Shown here: piece by piece, positions 34,760 through 47,215 of the stretch | Position numbering within the stretch: the stretch's first letter is position 1 | Layout of the letters: every line of letters starts with the position of its first letter | Origin: Topomyia yanbarensis | Lineage: Eukaryota; Arthropoda; Insecta; Diptera; Culicidae | Direction of reading: 5' to 3' | DNA: 64,000 nt | NCBI RefSeq assembly: GCF_030247195.1 | Contig: NC_080671.1 | Span: forward strand, 6,786,501-6,850,500 | Notes under the pieces: generated by a model | Databases searched by the model: none | What the model was told of the DNA's origin: nothing | What the model saw: the letters and a program-made list of their open reading frames with translations, nothing else | Made by a program: the position numbers and the translations under genes

Positions 34760-35470
34760 ATCAACACGTATGCTCGGTTTAATCGAACATAGGAGTTGAC
34801 TCCTTCTTTTAAACATGAGCAACTCTTTGAATATATATGCCAAATAGCCCTCGGAATGAAACTTGTTATCCACTCGTCTGACCGGTTTTCTCAAACATAG
34901 GGGTTGATTCATTCTTTCCAGCACACTATGGAATAGCTGGAGCAAAAAGTTGGCTAAAATAGGAAAAACATATTCGAACTATCATATTAAAGATTTTTTA
35001 TAACATTCTTCGATGTTTGTTGCATCATCTACCATCGAAATTTCAAGGGGTCCTCTACTCTCGAGGCCTAAAATTGAGGTGTTTTTTGGGAATAATTTGC
35101 GAAAGATCTACTGAATGGATCTTGTTTTTTTTTTATTTTGAAGATACATGTTTCGGCCTTTCAATTTAACTTTAAACGACGAAAACAAACATCTCTGCGA
35201 CCTTGAAACGTCATTTGTGACTTTGATGTTTAAATTACATGGGAGTAAAATTTCGACTAATGGGGTTTTCGTCTTCAAAAGTGAAATTCGAAAGCCATTA
35301 CCAAAAAAGTGTTTCATTTCTTCTAAAAACTGTCCGTATGCAACAGTTTTTAATAAATTGAAACTATGCAATCAATGAAGTAGTATTAAGCTAGAAAACG
35401 TTGTTATTGATCTATGCTAAGTACTCTGTTGTTGAAAATATCGAGTTATTAAGGGGTGACATTACTAGAA
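34760..35470. other. No gene seen
   Basis: Two short direct phrases (AGGAGTTGACTCCTTCTTT and AGGGGTTGATTCATTCTTT) at about 34792 and 34900 mark a small local duplication. The remainder has only short unrecognised frames. Confidence 0.4.
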
Positions 35471-35479
35471 TTTTCAAAA

Positions 35480-35780
35480 AATCGAAAAAAATTTCAATGG
35501 CTGAAAATGTGCTTAAATAGTTTTGAAAATGATATGTCGCCGAAGCGCCTCTTATGTATACCCCGAACGTACTGAAAACTTTAAAAACGATTTTTTTTTC
35601 GAAACCACTTTTTAGCTGGTCAGAAATGTAAGTCAAACAACTCTTTTTGGATCGTTTTGAAATTTGCAGTGTATTCAGAATTGCTATCTGCAGCGACGTA
35701 CGTAGGATTTTATATCTTTATCACATAGTTTTTTTTAAATTTGCGTCGATTTTAATGACTTTTACAGCGCTTTTTCATTA
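35480..35780 (+). repeat. Dispersed repeat, copy A (partner at 41050-41310)
   Basis: Shared landmarks with 41050-41310, in order: GCGCCTCTTATGTATACC or its equivalent, GTACTGAAAAC, TTTTCTCGAAA-like, TGG(T/C)C(A/G)GAAATGT, GCAGCGACGTACGT(A/G)GGATTT or CAGCGATGTACGTGGGATTT, and TTTAGCGTTTTTC or its equivalent. Divergence is moderate. It is continuous with the next repeat (35780-36563). Confidence 0.6.
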
Positions 35781-36563
35781 ACAAGTGCAGTGATGTCCCT
35801 ATCCTCTGTGCAGTAAAGAGAAATTGAAATTACTCCCCACACTCTGGCAAGCAAAACGAGAGCGCTTCTCTTTCGTTCATATACACCACCGTATTTGATA
35901 TGTGTAAGCGCACGTTGATGGCAGAGGTAAATTTTCATACACCCAACACTGGAACGAGCTAGAGTGTGGAGAAGAGCTCTTGAAATTCTCTGTGGCGCGC
36001 TCAGATAAATTCGCCACAGCGCGCGCCCCAGAGTCGTTGTGGTGTATTCACTGGCGTGGTTTCACTGGCGTGTATTCACTGGCGTGTGATCTTTGGTTTG
36101 TTTTCGTCTTACAAGCGACATTGCGAGTGAGATTGATTTGATTTACACAGGTTGTTGCGTTGTATTGTGTGGATGTCGGTGGCTTATTTCAAGCTTATAT
36201 GATTTTCTACTGAAGATTTCATAGTTGCTTGGTAAAGCTTGCGAGTTTATAGAGTGTTGTTACACTACCGTGGGAAACCTGAAGTATTCGAGCCTAGGGG
36301 CAAACAAGGAAAACGTTTTACGTATCAATGTATCGGCTGGTATAAACAAAGTTTTATAATGATCTGTAGTATCAGATTAATCGTATAACAGATGTAAGAC
36401 GGGATTTGTACATCCACATTAGGTACGGCCTATTTTTTGTTCGACTGAATAACTCAATGGTAAGTTAACTTATTTTGATTGCGAATTTGGCGACGCCAAA
36501 AAGTAAAGTGATCCATTACAAGTAATGTCCTGGTATTACACACGTTTTCGATTATTATCATAC
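35780..36563 (+). repeat. Dispersed repeat family, copy 2 of 3
   Basis: It is homologous to 3110-3870 (+) and 44180-44830 (-). An internal tandem TTCACTGGCGTG is present three times at 36040-36090. It contains a GCGCGCTCAGATAAA block, a GTTGTTGCGTTGTATTGTGT block and TTTTACGTATCAATG. It ends at the start of a truncated hAT-type MITE at 36564. Confidence 0.6.
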
Positions 36564-36650
36564 GCAGGCATTGTAATTCTCTCTCACTCAGGCGAGAAAA
36601 GGCTTATCCGATGTCCAACTTTTCCGAGAAAAAGTCCACATAAAACAAGA
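36564..36650 (+). mobile_element. Truncated copy of the CAGGCATTG hAT-type MITE
   Basis: CAGGCATTGTAATTCTCTC followed by CTTATCCGATGTCCAACTTT matches, in inverted orientation, the right end of the MITE at 52683-53170. Only about 85 bp are present. Confidence 0.65.
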
Positions 36651-36699
36651 TAACGTTCACGAGAATTCACATTGTTACTTGTTTTTTACATTTCTTATA

Positions 36700-36803
36700 A
36701 AAGAAATGTATAGAATTCGCTCAAACTTTCAAGATTTTTTCCGAGGCCCGGAGGGCCGAGTCTTATAAACCAATCGACTCAGCTCGACGATTTGAGACAA
36801 TGT

Positions 36804-36855
<52 letters not shown>

Positions 36856-37560
36856 AACGGACAAATTCTCATTCGAGTTTCTCAGCAATGGCTGAACCGA
36901 TCTTATCCAAACCAATTTTAAATGAAAGAACTAAAAAACAGTATGAACGCTATTAATTTGTTTTTGATTCTGATGTTTAGTTTCCAAGATATGAATGTTT
37001 GAATGCGTAAAAATGGCGTTTTTTGCAGTTTTTTTTTAATTATCTGCCGAAATTGACAATATAGATTAACAATTTATATGTTTTTTGACAGCTTTATCGA
37101 ATACCTTTAGAAAAAGCTATAGATTGTTGAAATCGAACTATTATCAAAAGAGATATTTAACATAAAATGCGGGCGAAAGATTTTTATCATTTCCCATTGC
37201 CAGAAATATGACCAAAAACATGTAATCTATTATTAACGCCAAAACGGCTTATTTTAGGTCAATAGTATCTTCGGAGAATTTAATGAAGGCAATATGCCCT
37301 TTCTTTTGGTATTGTGCTTTTGCTGATTAATCCCCCTATGAGTGAGATATTTTCACAAATTTTCTTGGAAGTGATTATATCGAAATGATGTCTTCAGCAA
37401 ATTTGTAGCTCTTACTTTTGCGAATAACTTTACTGAAGACTTCAAATATCTATTTTGAATACTTTGAAAGTTATGGCTTGTTGTTTGTGGATTACTCTTT
37501 GTCGCCTATTTATTGTTCAATATAGTAATAATCCATTTAACTAAGCCAAACATTATTTCA
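36700..37560 (+). repeat. CCCGGAGGGCCGAG repeat with TG microsatellite, copy 1
   Basis: It begins with a TAAAAGAAATGTATAGAATTC-like phrase, then GGCCCGGAGGGCCGAG (36753-36768), CAATCGACTCAGCTCGACGA, and a nearly pure (TG)n tract of about 45 bases at 36806-36851. CTCAGCAATGGCTGAACCGAT follows in two parts. A second, diverged copy follows at 38240-38740. It looks like a decayed high-copy element. No long frame exists. Confidence 0.6.
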
Positions 37561-38230
37561 ATAAAACAAATTTTGTATTTCATTTTTCTATCTACAACCG
37601 CTAGAAATAATCACCGAACACTTCCAAGTTGTCTGGAAGGAACTTGATAACTTATCAGTGCAAAAATGTTCATTTGTACGAACCTTCTGACTGCAATTTT
37701 TCTAACTTATAACCATCGGATCGATCTGAAAAATATCGGAAAATAAAAAGCGAAATAAATAGCTACAAGCAACGGCATAGCCAAGAGAAAGTTTTGGGGT
37801 TTACCACCATACAACACCCCCCCCCCCACCACACCCAACAAAAAAAATTGGATTGAAGTTGAAAATTTATTGATGCTGACTGATTTAATTCAATATTACA
37901 ATAACAATTATCTGATCCGTAGATTGATAACCTGTTGTTGTAAACATCATGAGGACTTTTGATAAATTGTCGGAATGGGGTCCTGATATGTAACTGATCT
38001 ATTGGTCTTGATTTCACAGTTGTCTAATAGCATCAATATCAAATTCTTGCCTGAAAACATTCCAATAGAAAATTCCAGAGTTCTGTAATCAATCATAATC
38101 CTCAGATTAATTTTCAAATTGAGCTCGTTTTTGTAGAGATGTACTATAATAAGGGTCTTTATTTAATAGGAAGCGAAGTTAAAATTGATTTAATGAAACA
38201 TAGTACTGCTCACCAAAAAAATGCATAACT
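37560..38230. other. No gene; C-run at about 37817
   Basis: AT-rich stretch with a run of C and CA at 37810-37838. No coding region was recognised. Confidence 0.5.
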
Positions 38231-38239
38231 TTCAACATT

Positions 38240-38740
38240 TTCTAAAAATGTTTTTGCCTTTCTCATTCACTCTAAAATTCGTCAATCTAATCCCGTCCCG
38301 GAGGGCCGAGTGTCATATGCCAATCGACTGAGTTCGTCGAGATCGGAAAATGTCTCTGTGTGTATGTATGTGTGTATGTGGAAAAAATGTGACCTCTGTT
38401 TCTCAGAGATGGCTGGACCGATTTGCACAAAGTTAGTCTCAAATGAAAGGTACAACCTTCCCATCGGCTGCTATTGAATTTTTTATTGATTGGACTTCCG
38501 GTTCCGGAGTTACGAGTTGAAAAGTGCAATCACACAGCAAATTCCCATATAAACTGAAATGAAAAATTTTCAAATCAAATTTGTATTTTTGATTCCAAAA
38601 GCCTTTAAAATTCATGAAACATTGAGAAGTTTGGCAAAAATGGACTTTTTTGGACTTTAGTACAGTTTTGCCTTTCTCATATAGAACAGTTATGCAATTA
38701 CTCTAAAAATCGTCAATCATACCAGCCCGGAGGGAGTATG
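38240..38740 (+). repeat. CCCGGAGGGCCGAG repeat, copy 2 and a fragment
   Basis: TCCCGGAGGGCCGAGTGTCA at 38297, CAATCGACTGAGTTCGTCGA, a short TG/TATG tract, CTCAGAGATGGCTGGACCGA, then CTCAAATGAAAGG. A further partial unit, CCCGGAGGG, occurs at about 38726 after a second TTTTGCCTTTCTCAT phrase, so two units are arranged head to tail. Confidence 0.6.
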
Positions 38741-38744
38741 CAGT

Positions 38745-40110
38745 GAGGGGTTGCTACTTTAAAATTAAAACTAGTTTAAAATTTCTTAACAAGTTGAAAA
38801 TTTTCGGCAGGACCTGGACCTCCCGGATCTTTCTCCATGATCCGCCGCTGGTTTCAAGCGATGTTTCAGTATCACATAGTATCTCAAGATCGTGGCTGTC
38901 GATCCATTGTATGTATGTGCAAATCGTACTGAACATGTAATATTCATTTCCACCATTGTATTGAACATAACCAGCCATGGAATCGTAGTTTGGACAAATG
39001 AGAAAAGCACAATTGCACCACTAGGTGGATTAAAACAGGTTTTTATTTTGGGAATGCGTCGAGTTGAGACGAAAACGTAATATGATTAATAACGAGGATA
39101 ACACTTTCCGAATGTAGAGAGAAATTTATGAAAAATGACGATTTCCATTCGACTCTAGCAGGTTCTGATCAATTTTGATAAGCGTTTGATTTTTGTTGTA
39201 TGACCAATTATAAGTATAATTCAAATGTTTAAAAACAGTAATTTAAGGTCAAGATAGCATCATTTTGAAACCGTCAATTTCGGAAGTTTAGTATCTTCAA
39301 TGAGTTTTACAAACGTTAAACAGCGCATCATTTGATAAAATAATTTTGACGTTATATCGTCCAAGAAGTATTTATGGTGAATTTTCTCAGGTTAATATTC
39401 ATGACTACAATAAAGTCTCAACAAGTTCTCTAAAGACACGAACCTTGTTACTATTTTCTGGAAAATAATTCTGCATAATTTTAAAACTTTAAAAATTATG
39501 GTTTCGGAATTATGCCGTTTGGACAGTAAGATCGATTTTCACCAAACCGAATTTCTGGCTACGCCGCTGACTTCAAGTAAGTAGAAACAAAGTCGTTCTA
39601 CACTCGTTCACAAGAAACTTCTTCGAATGCTGAATATCTATTATAATACATTGACACCCCAATTTTATCAGCCAAATATGAATTGCCAAATATGATTTTT
39701 TATTGCATCGAACTACAACAATTTTTAGGTAGCTTTCAAGGGGTTATTTTATAGACTTCTTCCAAAATTTGGCGAACCTATTCCAATTCGTATACCAATT
39801 AATTGGAATACTTAAGGGTTTATATGTTGCAGATAGAGAAAACACTGAAATTTTCAGCTTTTTTCCTACACACTATTACGAAAGCTTATTAAATAATTTT
39901 TCCTAATAAGTTTGTGAAAATTATAAACTATTTGAAATTTTTTAATACTTTAATTTTTTATTTAACCGTGATTTTTTAATAAATAGTGACCATCGCTTCA
40001 CAACGTAGTCTATTTTTCATGGCTTGCGGTGAGCACGATCTCTCGAATTGCTGAACTGAAAATTAATAATAGAAATTAATTTTTAGTGTTCTTTACAGAT
40101 TTAACTCGCC
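38745..40110. other. No gene seen; isolated MITE-like end at 39647
   Basis: No coding region was recognised. At 39647 the phrase TACATTGACACCCC followed by AATTTTATCAGCC resembles the end of the CAGTGAAGACCCG MITE (about 22 of 27 positions). No opposite end was found. Confidence 0.4.
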
Positions 40111-40114
40111 GCGC

Positions 40115-41670
40115 AGATAGCTCTGAATTAGACCCGCTGGTGCCCTAAGACGATTTCGCTAGATTTTCGGAGCACTGTGCACCCAGTGCATTAACGCAAG
40201 TGACGGAAGGCTATCGAAAAGTTTCGTGAAAATGAAAATTCCAGTAATGATGATGATTTCCCCAAACGGTTCGTTTTCGAGAGGTTTTTATTTGTTCTTT
40301 GGCATTAGGATTAACGATAATAATTCAAATCAAGGATACTACTGGGAAGTCACCTTTAGAAAAAGTCGATGTCGAAGTAAAATTTGGAACTATGCACGCA
40401 TGCACTTCAGAGATAGCGTGATAGCAGGAGCTGCGATTTCATTTCAACGCTTTTTTGTGAAAAGGGCGATACTCACAAATGTAAACATAAGGCTTTTTAC
40501 ATACATGCGAATGATTAATAAATAATCCCTTTAGGAAAATTCAGTTTCCCACCACAATATAGATATTTTATTAACAGAGCATTAACAATAATTCGATGGT
40601 ATGTCTATTTTATGGGCCATTTTTTCGCTTTCCTATTGATTTGGTTTGAGATTTCTAGCACTGATGTTGTCCTATGCTGATTTGAGCGATTCTCTGAGTC
40701 CTGCCACTATGCCATGTAGTATGTGTTATCATAAACATCGCGAAGCATCAAGTTCTAAATGTTCTCAAACGATATAATATCCGAAGCGAGTGATAAGAGT
40801 TATAAGAAATGTCTCATCACACTGTTAGGTGGATTAAAAGCGTTTTTTCTGTAGCGCGTTATTAAAAATAATGACGTGCCAATTTAGAAGCGCTTCTATT
40901 TGACCGGTACAGTGCTTTCAAGGGGTTACAGCACTGTAGATTTTTTAAAGCATTTAATTTTTATTTATTAGTTGAATTTTGTTTACTGGTGCTTTAGGAT
41001 GCTGAAAATGATATTCCAAAAAATGAATCGCGAAAACATTAAATAAATATTCAAGTTTTTTCGCAACGCCTCTTATGTATACCTCGAGTATACTGAAAAC
41101 GTTAACCGTGTTTTTCTCGAAATAATTTTTTTTAATCTGGCCGGAAATGTGACTCGAACAAATGATTTTTGATCAGCCTAAAATTTTTACAGCATGTTCA
41201 AGATTACTTTCTCCAGCGATGTACGTGGGATTTATTTTTTTCATTGCATAATTTCTTAATATGCAAATTTTAAAAATCGACACTTTTAACACATTTTTAG
41301 CGTTTTTCGACTAAAAATGTGCCATTTCGCGAAAAATCAAGACATAGAAAAAATCTTACGTATACTGTTTGCTGTCGTTCTAAGAAGTTTAAAAAGCTTT
41401 GGTTTTGGCTCTGGATCAAAAATTACGGGACATGGAGCTCCGGCCGTGGACCCTTTCCAAAAAAAATCCCCGACGGGAAAGTGCTGCACATCCGCCATCT
41501 TGTGACGAAATTACTCGAATAAATCATTTTTTTGCAATAAAGTAATGTTATATATCTCATTAACCCTCTGGAAGTCGCGCTTATGGCCCACTGAACGAGC
41601 AGCCGCTGATGCTTTAAGACGGGTTCGCTAGATTTTCAGAGCAGCGTGCACTGCCGGAAAGTTAAACAAG
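40115..41670 (+). repeat. Direct repeats flanking 1.4 kb; dispersed repeat copy B inside
   Basis: 40120-40215 and 41570-41670 share GCTGGTGC-like and GCTGATGC-like phrases, TTCGCTAGATTTTC(G/A)GAGCA, and GTGCACC or GTGCACTGC. Between them, 41050-41310 is the partner of the repeat at 35480-35780. Possibly this is one composite element. No coding frame was recognised. Confidence 0.45.
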
Positions 41671-41679
41671 ATCTCGATT

Positions 41680-44170
41680 CATCTCATTATTGCGTCAAGA
41701 TAAATTCCCGAAATATGCCTATTTTTCGTGCTCTATAGTAGTGTAACCCCTCAATAATTAGTTCTGGAATCATTTGACGGCATTTTTCTTCTGTGTCATC
41801 ATTTAAATAAATTAGCTGGTTTTCTCTCGAATTTCCATGCGATGGTATAATAAGAGAGAGAATTAAAATTGAAACCTAACATGTTCGGGTACGAGTATAG
41901 CAAAGAAGTTCAAAATGGCAAATCCACCGTCTTTGCAGTACATACTAAATTGTTCCAAAGAACGTTTATCTGTTTGCCGTGATTTTATAATTTGTAAAAC
42001 TTATAATATTTAGTTTATGTATCAGAGGATGTTTATGACCCCACCGAATAAAAATCTTCTTGTGTAAACCTTGAACCTATAGTTGATTTCGTGACATGAG
42101 GATGTGCTTTTGTTTTCATTTCGATCCGAAAAAGGAATACGATCTACGTTTATCCCAAAAATTAACGTAAACTTCGTATTCTATACATATATTAATCAAT
42201 TCACCTGTAAGTATTCATACATACACTTCGAATCGAGTACACTTCCGTGATATTTATTCTTAGTCCAATTAGGTGATTAAAATTTTATGATATGCAGAAA
42301 TATAGGATTTGATTCCTGATGAAATAAGTTTTTATGGATATTTAGTAATATTATATCAGACAATACTAATTATCCTCAACATATTCCATATTCTTCTCAA
42401 AATTTATCAATTTCGAATGCTCTAGTAATGCTAACAAAGTAAATACATATTAGTTTAATAGTTCCGCACTTAAGCTGTAAGTCGCATTTTAGTCATGCTT
42501 GGGTCAGTAAAAGCCAAATATTTTACGCTTTTTTGGCTATTCTCGAGCGACGTAGAGATACAAAAAAATATTTCGTTCTAATTCTAATATAAAATTTTTG
42601 AAAATCTGCACTTGTACTGCATTACAACGATAGCATTAGTTAGACTAATAATATAGTGCAATAAAAGCAGAATGTTGAAAGTTGTTCTACGTGTCTTATG
42701 AACTGCTCTAGAATTTTAATTGCAAATATGGGAAATCGTTCAACGTATCTTTGGTATGTGTGCAAAGAACTAGAATATTTGAGTGAAAATTCTGCTAAAA
42801 AATCGATGAAAAGTTCTATGGGCGATGTCAATATATTAAACGTTTAATCCCAAAAATGATAAAAAATGTTAAGATTGTTTATTAACCAATTTATGTATGT
42901 GAAACTTCTTGTACCATTACCACTACCATGTATCATTAATATAGCCATTGCTAATTACGGCTCCTATGGGACATGCAACTATAGATACATTAGCTCAACT
43001 ATATATAACTTTCATACTCGGTCATACAAACAACGGGTTGTTAAGAACCGGCCACCATACCAGAATCTGCTTTTTTCCATGTATATATTTTGACAACATA
43101 CCATTCAAGCACCATTTTAATTCTTTCCCATTTTAATTCTGTCGATTGATGAATTTTTTTTTATACGATGGCTTCTGAAGAAAGCTTCGTTGACACTAAA
43201 GTAGCCTGACGCTTTATCCTATTGAGCTATCGCCGTAATATTATAGAACGTAGTTTTTTATATCATGTTAATCTACAGGTTTTTGGAATCTTTGAAAATC
43301 CCTCGGAAATCCCCTGTTCGAAGATCGTGCAAGATGTTTTCATAAGGCGAATTTTTTTCTATATATTCGTTGATATAAAAGTTCGCAAGCGATCTTTTCT
43401 TCTTCCGATATTTTCTTGAACCGAATAATGTTCCCAAACATCGGCACTCTTGAAGTTCACTGACGATTTTTTCCGTAGCGATATTTTATATCAGTGAACT
43501 TTTTATTAGAAAATCGGCGATGAAAAGATTCTGTTGTGAACATTGATATTTTGATATTTTCCCAACACTACCTTTTTGATAAAACACCTCATTCAAGAAA
43601 GTTATAATGAGGAATAATTTATCACACAAAAATCGCTTGTTTAAACTTGAGGAAACACCTTGTTACTTGAAAATACGAAAATTTCATAGAGATTGACAGA
43701 GATTCCGACAGATACTACCAGATACCTAATATTTTGTTTTGCTGTTGATGTTACGTGCAATGAATCCGTGCATTATAATTACGGTCTAAAATACTAACTG
43801 ACGCAAAAATCTAGAATACGTATAATAAACATTGTTGCTGCTGACCCATTTATAACATACTTTTATGGAACACAAGATTCATTGTTCATTTAAAATAAGC
43901 GTGAGCACTAGTGGCCTTTTTTCTTGACCCCGAAACTGAGCCAATTTATTTCGCTCATTGACGCGCAGACTCCCGGTCCTAGCTCCTATGCTCTTGAAAC
44001 ATTCGCTTTCGCCTGCTGTTTAAACGATTTCCACGCAAAATAATAGACAAATAAACAAATGCATAACGGTGTAATTGTGATGTTGTATGTAAATTAAGTA
44101 TACCTAATTTTACTGAATATGTCAAGCCTGTCGACGAAATCTAAGATTTCGTTTAAACTTGTAGGATTAA
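41680..44170. other. No recognised gene
   Basis: AT-rich sequence with short frames (maximum about 75 codons) and no motif. A local hairpin, GTTCACTGA and TCAGTGAAC, lies at 43456-43500. No RNA gene was recognised. Confidence 0.45.
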
Positions 44171-44179
44171 GTTATAATA

Positions 44180-44870
44180 AAACTATTAATACTTATAACA
44201 CGAGTTTGCATATCAGGTGCCTCTGGTCATTATAAAACTCTCTAAACGATGATACGTAAAAAGCTTTCCCAATTTGCTCCGAGGACCGAGTACTTTTAGT
44301 TTTGCAGGTAGTGTAACAATATTTTATAAACTCGTTCGATTTACCAAGCAACTTGTATGAAATCTTCAGTAGAAAATAATATAAGCTTGAAATAAACCAC
44401 CACCATCCACACAATACAACGCAACAACCTGTGCAAATCAAATCAATCTCACTCGCAATGTCGCTTGTAAGACGAAAACAAACCAAAGATCACACGCCAG
44501 TGAATACACGCCAGTGAAACCACGCCAGTGAATACACCACAGCGACACTGGGGCGCGCGCGGTGGTGACTTTATCTGAGCGCGCCACAGAGAATTTAAAG
44601 AGCAAGAGAGCACGGTTATCTCGCACCCAACTACCTCAACACCAGCGCACACTTGAAATCGGTCTATACAGCTCCGAAAGAAAGAGCGTTCTGCTTTTTT
44701 CTGTGGTGTGTGATCATTGTATCCTCTGTGTAGGCATCACACTTACGCGCCAGTGCATCACTAGGGTGAAATGCCATCACTGAACAAGTGCACCATTTCA
44801 CAAAATCCTACGTCGCTTGCCATTGTACCAAGAAATCGAAAAAAAAATTAGTTTTTAGCTCTAGGCAGCC
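44180..44870 (-). repeat. Dispersed repeat family, copy 3 of 3 (inverted)
   Basis: Reverse complement of the 35.7-36.5 kb repeat, with CACGCCAGTGAA repeated three times at 44495-44530 and the GCGCGCCACAGAGAATTTAA block at about 44580. The further block ending at 44826 (AAAATCCTACGTCGCTTGCC) matches sequence next to copy 2. Frames of 60-97 codons here are shadows. Confidence 0.6.
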
Positions 44871-44879
44871 AAAGCTTTG

Positions 44880-45675
44880 TGCTCAATCATTAACCGTCAA
44901 TGGCACGCAAAGCGATAGATTTGAGATGTCCTATTAGGTATTTAACCTAATGGAGTTCTTTTTATGTTTCTAGATCTTCAGGTAATATTACATGTGTTTG
45001 CAACTCAAATGTATTATAGAGTTTTGGGATATTTCCGCGGCGCGATGCCGCAAATATCGAAAATCGACGATTGTTGAATATTTAACAAACAATAGGGTGG
45101 GTGCTCCAATAGTCGCGGTGTACTACTAGTTGCAGTAGTAAGCTAAACGCTTGATTAAAATGCCAACCGCCGTTAATTATTTTTTGCTTTGTAGTTCGCA
45201 CTAAACTCGCAAAGTAACACAAGTTTTATTATAGAAATTTGCTAAAAAACAACTGAAATAGTGAGTTTTCCTTGATTTTTAATCTCCTTTGCAGCTATAG
45301 TGGGCCAAATGTACCTAGAGTTGCATTCTCCAAAAGTAATCAATGGGTTATGCATCTATAGGAACCGGAATTAGCAATTGCGCCACTATTGCCTCATGCG
45401 GAGCAAGCGGTTTTAAATGCAAAAAATAGTTCAAAACCAATTATAATATTTTTTTATCAAATAGGAATCGAAAGCTTTCATTTTACATATAATCATCACC
45501 CGTAGATATTTCCATCTTTTTTAAAGCGTTTAAATTTAAGCACAATGCGTAAATAATAAAAAAATACTGTGAATAGCAAACTTATAACAAGTATTTAAGT
45601 ACACATGATCTGAATGTAACGAATTGTTTATTGAAAAAATAGAAGAAAAAAATTTTTCGGTAATATAATTTTATG
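44880..45675. other. No gene seen
   Basis: AT-rich sequence without a recognised feature. Confidence 0.5.
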
Positions 45676-45679
45676 GGTT

Positions 45680-45870
45680 TTGGTACTTTCTGCGGAACAG
45701 TTTTCTGGGTTATGGTTCTTTCTGGGTGAAAGTTTTCTGGGCTTTGGTACTTTCTGGGAATCATTTTTCTGGGAATTAGTGCTTTCTGGAATATGTGTTT
45801 CTGGGGAAAAAGCTTCGGTATTTTTTCTTCTGGGGAATGGTTTTCGGGGAAATGTTATACAATCGACAAA
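45680..45870 (-). repeat. Array of CCCAGAAA-type short units, inverted copy
   Basis: On the plus strand, TTTCTGGG(A/T/C)-type units recur about nine times at 17-25 bp spacing. The part with GAATGGTTTTCGGGGAAATG mirrors AACCATTCCCCAG near 33705. It directly precedes a LINE remnant. Confidence 0.65.
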
Positions 45871-45879
45871 TACTGCTAG

Positions 45880-46680
45880 TATGTTTACCGTTTCAATTAA
45901 TAGTCAAAGATTTGCTTTTGTTTCCATATACATCGTATCTCAGCTGGTTCTAGAATACTTCAACTCTCACGGTATGCCGTGGGGTTGTCTTCATTCTGAT
46001 AACCGATCTATCTTACTGCATGATATTCCCAACAATTTCAATATGACCATCTTGAATACAGTGAAAATGACACGAATGCCTACTCCACCAGCGCGTTAGA
46101 TTTATCGTTGTACTCAATCTCGTTACAATTAGTGTGTCCATTGCTTGAAAGAGTTACGCGTCAACTATATCCGAAACAATTGAATCAAAATAATAAATTC
46201 CTCCGATGGAATTGTACAACGTTTTGACTGGCTTGATACTCTACACTCCGATTATAGGTCAGACGACACGAATACCAGGCACAAACAACGGTGGACAGTT
46301 TTCTACTTCGTTGTGGGCAAAAAGTGCTCAGAATTGTTTGCGAAAAGATCGTATGAGGATCGCCCAAATTTTTCCGAATATACGCGACGTTAGAAACGCA
46401 AACTAAAAACATGATGAAAGTTAAAAAACGCGGTTATTGGCATCGCTTCGTCGACGTATTAACGAGAGAAATAATATTTCGCCTGGTAGCTAGGCCCTAC
46501 GTTGTGTACTCGATTAAACATTTGATCGGAATACACGGAACTAAGAATCATTTATCGGCGACAACAGCATTCCACGTAGATTCACATTCAAACGATAGAC
46601 GTTTCGCGATGAAATTACATATAATAATGTATATAAACGTAAAAATTGTTCTTAAAACATACAAATTTATCTGACAGCAA
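45880..46680 (+). pseudogene. I/LOA-type LINE remnant: endonuclease end and linker
   Basis: 45960-46100 reads F-N-S-H-G-M-P-W-G-C, then N-N-F-N-M-T-I-L-N-T and R-M-P-T-P-P-A-R. This corresponds to the D-F-N-A-H...W-G and L-N-T-G...T-P-P-A-R blocks of an apurinic-type endonuclease domain. Here the catalytic D-F-N begins Y-F-N, so the aspartate is lost. 46300-46480 reads K-C-S-E-L-F-A-K-R-S-Y and, after stops and a frame change, K-K-R-G-Y-W-H-R-F-V-D-V-L-T-R-E, the usual linker before the reverse transcriptase. The reverse transcriptase itself is missing. The clade is a judgement from these motifs. Confidence 0.65.
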
Positions 46681-47035
46681 AGATGCTCGCGCTGAGCAAT
46701 GTAGTGCGCATATCACCGTAACGTTCGTCAGATGATGAGAGCTATGAACAGCTTCTATGCTAATTGGGTCATTAAATGAGAAAGAACTCTTTTTATTACA
46801 TACATCGATAAAGCTGATTTTCGTGATTGCAACAATGTATTTTTCCAACTCAGGAAACGTGAAAATAAAATTTAAATTTAAAATAAAGAAATATGTTGAC
46901 AGTCTGGATTTGACACTATCGGAAGGATTTGACATTTCGAATTTCACGACAAATGATGCCTTGTCAGAAAAAATGAACATGAATGCATCCCAGCCTGAGT
47001 AAAATTCTCGACAAACATATGATTACGGCCTAAAA

Positions 47036-47215
47036 GCCAACTGCCAAAATCCACTTTTAATGGAAATTCCGGACAAACCGTTACTAGCTGAACACAGTTT
47101 ACAACAGTTTATGAAAGAGAAAACTTTTCTCTTTCGTTTACTACCAACATCTGTGATAGGCATGTAACGGTTTGTCCGGAATTTCCATTCAAAGTGGATT
47201 ATGATAGTTGAACTC
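47036..47215. mobile_element. Short foldback element, about 180 bp
   Basis: The arm at 47038-47086 (AATCCACTTT, TGGAAATTCCGGACAAACCG) recurs inverted at 47163-47210 (CGGTTTGTCCGGAATTTCCA, AAAGTGGATT). It has a loop of about 75 bp. No target duplication could be fixed. Confidence 0.7.

Noticed and set aside
44193..44783. Several frames of 62-97 codons
   Set aside because: They are shadows of the dispersed repeat shared with 3.1 kb and 35.8 kb. The peptides are not consistently conserved.
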